Below are positions 58,937 through 64,000 of a stretch of DNA of 64,000 nucleotides, one piece after another. The translations under genes and the position numbers were made by a program. The DNA comes from Candidatus Eiseniibacteriota bacterium (GTDB taxonomy: Bacteria; Eisenbacteria; RBG-16-71-46; CAIMUX01): positions 131,173 to 195,172 of the forward strand of contig JACKCR010000010.1 of assembly GCA_020633975.1 (NCBI GenBank). The letters are read 5' to 3'. Each line of letters opens with the position of its first letter. The first letter of the stretch is position 1. The notes under the pieces were generated by a model, which worked only from the letters and a program-made list of their open reading frames with translations, was not told the origin of the DNA and ran no database searches.

Positions 58937-60292
58937 CTATCTCCGGCTGGGAGGATTCACGCTCCGCTGAACCACACCCGTGCGGGCGAGCGCTTCGAGA
59001 GCGTCCTCATCCAGCCCGAGTAGTGCGGAGAGGACTTCGTCGGTGTGCTCTCCGACGTCGCCTCCGATCCAGTCCGTGCGGCCGGGAGCCTCCGACAGCT
59101 TTGGGCCCGGGGCGGAGAGCCGGAGTGGCCTGCCGTCCATCTCCATCTCCTCGAAGAGACCGCGCGACTGCACATGCGGATCGCGCACGAGATCCTCGGC
59201 GCTCTGGATCGGCCCGGCTGGGACTCCGGCGGCCTCGAGTCGCTCCACGACCGCAGCGGAAGGCAGAGTCCGCGTCCAGGCGCTGATCGCGTCGTCGAGT
59301 TCCGCCCGATGAGTGACCCGTAGGTCGTTCGTTGCGAGATGAGCGGCGCCTGCTAGGTCAGAACGACCCGCGGTCTCCATCAGACGACGATAGATCCCAT
59401 CCGAGTTCGCTCCGATCACGACGTGACGCCCATCGGCGCACGGATAGGCGTCGGTCGGAACGATCCCGGTAATCGTGGTGCCGGACGGCTCGCGGACGAT
59501 ACCGAGACGGTCGTACTCGGTAAGCGTGGCTTCCATGATGGAGAGAACGGCTTCGTAGATCGCGACATCGATCACGTCGCCCCGACCGATGCCGTCGGCG
59601 TCAGCGTCGGCGCGGGCGCTGTCACCTCGACTGACGCCGGGATGTTCGCGGGCCAGGCCGTCCCGATCGTCCGCCGCTTCGCGACTCGCGTTCTGCGTCC
59701 GTTCCCTCCGGAACAACGCGAGCAGGATGCCGATCACGGCCTGGAACGCCGCAACCGAGTCACCGATGCTGACGTTGCTTCGCACCGGCGTCTCGCCCGG
59801 CATTCCGGTTACGTAGCGAAGTCCACCGAACGCCTCGCACACCGACGCGAATCCTCGACGCTCCCGGTACGGGCCGGTCTGCCCGAATCCGCTCACGCGC
59901 GCGACGATGAGCTCGGGCTTCTCCGCCCGTAGCTCCTCCGGATCCAGCCCCCAACGTTCGAGCGTTCCCGGTCGGAAGTTCTCGACGAGCACGTCGCACT
60001 CGAGCGCGAGCCGACGGACGAGCGCCTGCCCTTCCGATGTCTTCAGATCGATGGCGACGAGCTTCTTGTTGCGGGCGAGGCTTCGGAACCAGAGAGAGGT
60101 GCCATCCTCGAGCACGCGCCAAGTCCGGATCGGATCTCCAGCGCCGGGCGGCTCGACCTTGATCACTTCGGCGCCGAACCAGCCGAGAATCGACGTCGCG
60201 AGCGGCCCGGCCAAGATCTGTCCGAGCTCGAGAACGCGTACGCCCTCGAGTGGACGTGACGCTCCTCGAGGCAGCGTCCCCTGCTCGCTCAA
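58937..60292 (-). CDS. Class III (CaiB/BaiF) CoA-transferase
   Basis: The 451-residue protein has the family opening GVRVLELGQILAGPLATSIL, GAEVIKVEPPGAGDPIRTW, and the region of the catalytic Asp in NVSIGDSVAAFQAVIGILLA. YPCADGRHVVIGANSDGIYR and GVPAGPIQSAEDLVRDPH follow. It moves CoA between carboxylic acids through an Asp-CoA intermediate. An unusual Asp/Arg/Ala-rich insert (EAADDRDGLAREHPGVSRGD) lies between strands before the DVAIYEAV motif. The TTG start overlaps the stop of the secreted toroid protein as TTGA; with AGGTGG ten bases upstream this looks real, although the pairing of functions is odd. Confidence 0.9.
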   Translation of the reverse strand: MSEQGTLPRGASRPLEGVRVLELGQILAGPLATSILGWFGAEVIKVEPPGAGDPIRTWRVLEDGTSLWFRSLARNKKLVAIDLKTSEGQALVRRLALECDVLVENFRPGTLERWGLDPEELRAEKPELIVARVSGFGQTGPYRERRGFASVCEAFGGLRYVTGMPGETPVRSNVSIGDSVAAFQAVIGILLALFRRERTQNASREAADDRDGLAREHPGVSRGDSARADADADGIGRGDVIDVAIYEAVLSIMEATLTEYDRLGIVREPSGTTITGIVPTDAYPCADGRHVVIGANSDGIYRRLMETAGRSDLAGAAHLATNDLRVTHRAELDDAISAWTRTLPSAAVVERLEAAGVPAGPIQSAEDLVRDPHVQSRGLFEEMEMDGRPLRLSAPGPKLSEAPGRTDWIGGDVGEHTDEVLSALLGLDEDALEALARTGVVQRSVNPPSRR

Positions 60293-62121
60293 CGGAGTCG
60301 CACCACCTGGGTGTGCGAGTCACGACGATCGCTCTGCGCACGGATGAAGTAGACGCCGGCCGGGAGTTCGCGGCCGTCCGCGTCTCGTCCGTCCCAATCC
60401 AGCCGCTCGATCCGCGCGTCTCCCGCTGGAAGTGCCATGCTTCGAACGACCCGCCCGTCGGCACTCGTCACCTGAACTTGGGCCCGCTCGTTTTCGTTCA
60501 GCGTGAGGACGAGCGCGGTAGTGCCGGATGTCGGATTCGGTTCGGGCGCACGGAGGAAGAGACTTCCAGAAGCGATGTCGCCGTCTTGGATCGCCGCCGG
60601 ATCGAGAACCTCGATCTGGATCGTCATCGCATCGTTCGACGCATCGCCATCTCCCGCCACCTGAACCGTGCAGGTGAACTCGAACGTTCCGCCCGAGGAC
60701 GGAATCCAACCCGGATCGAATTCGATGACCTGCTTCTCGACGAACGAGAGGTCCACGGCCGTAGATCCGCCAACCGGCCCGGTCAGAGTCACGTTCACGT
60801 TCGTGAGGTCATCGAGCCCGAAGTTCGACACTTCCACCTGGATCGGAATCGGATCCCCGAGGTCGAACGTAGCTCCGTCCGTCGGGCTGACGAAGGAGAG
60901 GACACCTGCGTCGATGTTCGCAGGCGTTCCCACGAGGCGATTCACGCCGAACTTCCCGAGATAGGACGAGACCCAGCTCATGTCTTCCGTCACCGGATCC
61001 TGTGTCGTCGCCGGGATTCCGCCATCGTCGTCCGTGTCGTAGGAGAGAAGGAGACGGGCCAGATTCCGTCCGTTCTCGGCCCAGCTGGGATCCCCGCTCA
61101 CCTCGCTCATCGCGTACTGCGCGTTCACGTAGGCGACGTTCCAGGAGTTGTCCCAGTCGTAGGAGTCACCCGCGTTGTCGTACCAGGTCTGGAACGTGTC
61201 GACCATGGCGCCGTACTGCTGGATCCAGAGTTCTCCAGCCGAGGGATCGTCACGGTAGACCGAGTTGCAGAGCCCCCACACCATCGTGCCGGACGACATG
61301 GCCCACGTCTCCGTTGCGAGAAGCGTAGGCGGGTCGATCGAGATGTAGTCCGTCCAGACTGCGTTCCCCATCGTAACCGCCGCGCTCATCCAATCGCTTC
61401 GGCCCATCTCCTCGCCATAGAGGTAGAGGTTGCCCGACGTCCAGCCCTGGACCAGCGCATTGATCTTCTGGTTGATGTTGAGGAAGAGTGGATGCGCGAC
61501 GAGCCAATCGGCCGCGGTCTCGGCGTGCGTGAGGAAGGAGTCGTCACCCGTTGCCGCGCGATACGCACTCTCCGCCGTGAGGGCCCAGGCGCAGTTGTGC
61601 GCGCGGTAGTACCCGAAGAGCGGCCCTTCTTCCAGCCAGGCCGGATAGGTTTCGCAGTAGACCCAAGCATCGGCGATGTTCTGGAGATACGTAGCACGGC
61701 CGGTCAGCTCCGTGTAGCGCGACCAGAACCAGATCGCTTCGAGAGTATTGTCCGTCTGGACGACGGTGCCGAGCGGCCCCGCCTCTGCTTCGATCATCCC
61801 ACCAAAGTCCGGCGAGCCCACGTCCTTGACCTGCCAAGCGTCGAGGAACTGAGCGATCTGGTCCATCTCGAAGAGGTAGTTGATCCGCCCCTCCGGCCAA
61901 ACCACACCACTTCCTCGCGGGCCGGTCATCGGCGGCTGTACGCTGCGAAGGTCGTCCTCCGAGATCGGCATCGTGGCGAATGCGGGGTTCGCCAGGAAGG
62001 CTGGGAGTAGGAGTGCGGCTGCCGCCACGGCAGTGGCAAACCCTGCTCCGAAGACACGGTTCGGTTCACGGCCCACGCGGGCTGTCGATGTAGAAGCGAG
62101 AGCGAACGTCCGGGAGTGCAT
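60289..62121 (-). CDS. Secreted helical-toroid (glycosidase-like) protein with FlgD-like C-terminal domain
   Basis: The 610-residue protein starts at 62121 with GGAG eight bases upstream and has a signal peptide (FATAVAAAALLLPAFLANPA). Residues 40-390 are helical hairpins typical of six-hairpin glycosidases (TDNTLEAIWFWSRYTELTG, NCAWALTAESAYRAATGDDS, SWNVAYVNAQYAMSEVSGD). A CARDB-like domain follows (IPIQVEVSNFGLDDLTNVNV). The last 85 residues are the FlgD-type Ig module (PEPNPTSGTTALVLTL, WDGRDADGRELPAGVYFIRA) ending TQVVRLR. Likely role: binding or breakdown of polysaccharide outside the cell; catalytic acids cannot be assigned. The CoA-transferase gene overlaps its stop. Confidence 0.82.
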   Translation of the reverse strand: MHSRTFALASTSTARVGREPNRVFGAGFATAVAAAALLLPAFLANPAFATMPISEDDLRSVQPPMTGPRGSGVVWPEGRINYLFEMDQIAQFLDAWQVKDVGSPDFGGMIEAEAGPLGTVVQTDNTLEAIWFWSRYTELTGRATYLQNIADAWVYCETYPAWLEEGPLFGYYRAHNCAWALTAESAYRAATGDDSFLTHAETAADWLVAHPLFLNINQKINALVQGWTSGNLYLYGEEMGRSDWMSAAVTMGNAVWTDYISIDPPTLLATETWAMSSGTMVWGLCNSVYRDDPSAGELWIQQYGAMVDTFQTWYDNAGDSYDWDNSWNVAYVNAQYAMSEVSGDPSWAENGRNLARLLLSYDTDDDGGIPATTQDPVTEDMSWVSSYLGKFGVNRLVGTPANIDAGVLSFVSPTDGATFDLGDPIPIQVEVSNFGLDDLTNVNVTLTGPVGGSTAVDLSFVEKQVIEFDPGWIPSSGGTFEFTCTVQVAGDGDASNDAMTIQIEVLDPAAIQDGDIASGSLFLRAPEPNPTSGTTALVLTLNENERAQVQVTSADGRVVRSMALPAGDARIERLDWDGRDADGRELPAGVYFIRAQSDRRDSHTQVVRLR

Positions 62122-62242
62122 GGTGGGATCTCCTATCGTGTCGCGCGAAGAGGATTCCGGATCGGGCGGTGAGTCGCCGCGGTCAAGGATACGACATGAC
62201 AGGCTCTCGAACGGAAACGAATCCGCGTCCCCGGCGAACCGA

Positions 62243-63028
62243 CTAGTGAGCAGCGACGGCGAGGAATCCGCAGCTGTCCGGCAGGCTCCGGTAGAGACGA
62301 CCGAGATCGTCCGGAGCGAGCTCCAGGCGAAGACGCCACGCGTCACGCTTCCAGAGCGCCTGGAAGAAGTCCCCCACACCATTACCTCCGGAGAGATCGA
62401 CCTCCCCGAGCGCCGCGGTGGAGTCGGCCGGAACTACCTCGACCAGGAAGTGCCCCGGATAGTGGATGGAGAACTGCTCCGGTGTCGGGTAGAGCTCCTC
62501 GGGAAGCGGAGGGATCGGAGGGTCCTCGGTCGCCGTGCTGTCGGATGGTTCCAGCTCCGTCCGCAACCTCACCCGGGTGGGATCGAGGCGTCCCGCGAGC
62601 CAAGCTCGGTCGAAGGCGCCGTCGGACTGCGCGCGCTTCCGGAAGAGGACGCGAGGTACGCCCACCGAAACCGATCGGACGGGGATCTCGTTCAGGAGAA
62701 CACCATGGTGCATCAACCTGAGAGTGCATGGATCCGGTTCCAAGACCAGGTAGTACGCACCGCCGTCGGCGAGCGCGACCTCGGACTCGAGCGCCGCTAC
62801 GAAACCTGACGTCTTCGCGTGATCCGCCTCGGCGGCAGTGCCGTCCGTGCCGGGCTTGGCTGCTCCGTCCGTCCCGGACTCGCTGCCGCGGCCACACGCC
62901 GCTGCACTAGCGATGAGGAACACGACGAAGATGGCAACGCCGGTGCGTGGCCACCTCCACCCCGCTGCGCAGCCGCGATGGGCACCTGCAGCCTCTCGTC
63001 TCCCCACGTCCGGAGTCGTTCTCGCCAT
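62243..63028 (-). CDS. Lipoprotein of unknown function paired with L,D-transpeptidase
   Basis: The 261-residue protein starts at 63028 and shares one base with the stop of the L,D-transpeptidase gene (TGATG). The signal ends VFLIASAAAC (Cys45). The mature part has an Ala/Asp/Gly linker, then a beta-rich domain: GGAYYLVLEPDPCTLRLMHH, GVLLNEIPVRSVSVGVPRVL and a Pro-rich loop (DPPIPPLPEELYPTPEQF). The segment around LMHHGVLLNEIPV resembles the substrate strand of YkuD proteins without the catalytic Cys, which suggests a degenerate or partner domain. I do not recognise it further. Confidence 0.75.
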   Translation of the reverse strand: MARTTPDVGRREAAGAHRGCAAGWRWPRTGVAIFVVFLIASAAACGRGSESGTDGAAKPGTDGTAAEADHAKTSGFVAALESEVALADGGAYYLVLEPDPCTLRLMHHGVLLNEIPVRSVSVGVPRVLFRKRAQSDGAFDRAWLAGRLDPTRVRLRTELEPSDSTATEDPPIPPLPEELYPTPEQFSIHYPGHFLVEVVPADSTAALGEVDLSGGNGVGDFFQALWKRDAWRLRLELAPDDLGRLYRSLPDSCGFLAVAAH

Positions 63029-63864
63029 CAGTAGATGAAAACGCGCGTGCCGATCGGCGCGGACTCGTACACGGCGTGAAGGTCGTCCTTGCCCAACCGC
63101 ACGCACCCGTGAGTGACACTTCGCCCCAGCAGTCTCTCGTAGAGCGTGCCGTGAATCATGTAGCCGTCTCCGAGATAGAGAGCGTGCTCCCCGAGCACCC
63201 CGTACTCCAGCCGCTTGGAGGGATCCCTCGGGATCGGCTCGCCTGCTTCGACGAACGCCCAGTCCGGCTTCTTCCAGACCGGCTTGTCGACCTTGCTCCG
63301 AACGTGGAACTCGCCCTGCGGCGAATCGAACACCCAGGTGCGGCCGTCGCCACCCTCCTTGAGGACGTAGCCCGATCCGGAGGAGCAGATCGCTTCACGC
63401 AGGAGCGTGTCACCTTTCCTCAGGTAGAGACGGTTGTTTGCTTGGTCGACGACGATGTAGTTCTTGCGGATCTGCATCCCGGTCAGCTTCTTCTCGAGCC
63501 GTTGCACCTTCGCCGCATCCTCCGGAGACAGCGACGAGGTCGATGTGGTCGGCGTCGATGCAGACGGAGTCGATATGGATGACGCCAACACCGACGCGAT
63601 CGGCGAGTAGTCGTAGCCAGTTCCCAGGAACATCAGCGCGCAGAGCAGCAGCACTCCGCCGCAGAGAACGGCAAGAGAAACAAGGCGCGGGTGGATCGGC
63701 GGACGCTTCCGACGCCGGCGTTCGGCGATCCGCGACTGGAATCCCTCGAACGTGAGCGCGTCGCCCGACCTTCCCACGCTGCGGGGAGCCGCGAGAGGCG
63801 CGACTCTCCGCGGCCGAGCCGAACGGTGTCGTGCTACAGGCCGACGAGACACCTTGGGAGTCAC
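63028..63864 (-). CDS. L,D-transpeptidase (YkuD) with membrane anchor
   Basis: The 278-residue protein has a basic Arg-rich N-terminus, one membrane helix (LVSLAVLCGGVLLLCALMFL), a Ser/Thr-rich linker, a short coiled coil and a YkuD domain: KNYIVVDQANNRLYLRKGDT, FDSPQGEFHVRSKVDKPVWK and the active site IHGTLYERLLGRSVTHGCVR. The usual SHGC is THGC here, with catalytic Cys kept. It makes 3-3 cross-links in peptidoglycan or attaches proteins to it. The GTG at 63864 has AGGAGG eight bases upstream; another GTG two codons earlier is too close. The upstream frame ends across this start. Confidence 0.9.
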   Translation of the reverse strand: MTPKVSRRPVARHRSARPRRVAPLAAPRSVGRSGDALTFEGFQSRIAERRRRKRPPIHPRLVSLAVLCGGVLLLCALMFLGTGYDYSPIASVLASSISTPSASTPTTSTSSLSPEDAAKVQRLEKKLTGMQIRKNYIVVDQANNRLYLRKGDTLLREAICSSGSGYVLKEGGDGRTWVFDSPQGEFHVRSKVDKPVWKKPDWAFVEAGEPIPRDPSKRLEYGVLGEHALYLGDGYMIHGTLYERLLGRSVTHGCVRLGKDDLHAVYESAPIGTRVFIY

Positions 63865-63866
63865 GA

Positions 63867-64000
63867 TCACTTCCTCCTCTTTGCTGCGGACCGGGCAACC
63901 CGAGAGAAGGCACCGTCCCGCCCATCGCCGCCGACGATCGTCACTGGAGTGTTCACATCCACGTGGCTCCAGAGATCGTCGATGTCACGATTCGTCATCG
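63867..64000 (-). CDS. 3' end of a gene entering from the right edge, or a 43-codon gene
   Basis: The frame ending TGA at 63869-63867 is open to the window edge; the visible part reads DIDDLWSHVDVNTPVTIVGG then DGRDGAFSRVARSAAKRRK. An ATG at 63998 would make a complete 43-residue protein, but the true start may be outside. It overlaps the ribosome site of the L,D-transpeptidase, so it belongs to the same transcript. Not recognised. Confidence 0.5.
   Translation of the reverse strand, partial: MTNRDIDDLWSHVDVNTPVTIVGGDGRDGAFSRVARSAAKRRK

Noticed and set aside
60250-62010. A 586-codon open frame opposite the toroid protein
   Set aside because: Antisense shadow; the opposite strand has signal peptide, repeats and FlgD-like module.
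1-64000. tRNA or rRNA genes
   Set aside because: I looked for T-loop GTTCRANYC with flanking stems and for conserved rRNA segments on both strands and found none; a tRNAscan or Infernal run would be decisive.

Overview
The window is GC-rich, densely coded bacterial DNA with no rRNA, tRNA or CRISPR array that I could find. The organism is a diderm: many genes carry lipoprotein signal peptides (lipobox Cys), outer-membrane beta-barrel-like proteins, c-type cytochromes and a TolB-like propeller. Three secreted proteins end in a FlgD-like Ig domain, as is common in FCB-superphylum candidate phyla such as Eisenbacteria and Krumholzibacteriota. That placement is an inference, because no phylogenetic marker is present.

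Layout. 1-2.6 kb: leftward cluster of a PD40-propeller lipoprotein (cut by the window edge), a barrel lipoprotein and a cytochrome-like lipoprotein. 3.3-6.8 kb: secreted cyclophilin, an unknown secreted protein, a TetR regulator and a membrane-anchored protein. 6.76-8.05 kb: a 1.3-kb insertion sequence whose inverted repeats supply the stop codons of both flanking genes. 8-16.3 kb: hybrid histidine kinase, chemoreceptor with a structured leader, ApbE, and a NUDIX-metallo-beta-lactamase frame that runs without a stop into aminopeptidase P. 16.4-23 kb: two related lipoproteins followed by two related 511-residue envelope proteins. 23-25.5 kb: a stand-alone RnfD-like membrane protein with a secreted DUF2330 protein. 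25.8-30.2 kb: lipid kinase, asparagine synthetase, a HU protein with a histone-like tail and a dihaem protein. 30.3-37.5 kb: PNGase F-like protein, a CxxC protein, an SMR-like/NTPase pair, a 166-bp MITE related to the insertion sequence, rhomboid protease, beta-helix protein and cytochrome-c peroxidase. 37.5-57 kb: a peptidase-rich block with a thioredoxin, M28-PDZ, two M1 enzymes, tricorn, M90 and S9 peptidases. 57-64 kb: a thioredoxin/Omp28-like gene with an in-frame UGA at the first redox Cys position (probable selenoprotein), GNAT, CoA-transferase, a secreted helical-toroid protein and an L,D-transpeptidase group.

Taken together the genes suggest a proteolytic, peptide- and glycoprotein-degrading bacterium with much of its activity in the envelope. 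Two themes cut across the annotation. First, short degenerate tandem repeats sit just after stop codons or inside signal peptides. Second, three unrelated secreted proteins end in a short [ST]WGx[LIV]Kxx[YF] motif that may be a sorting or processing tag. The in-frame UGA with a SECIS-like hairpin is the most striking single observation.
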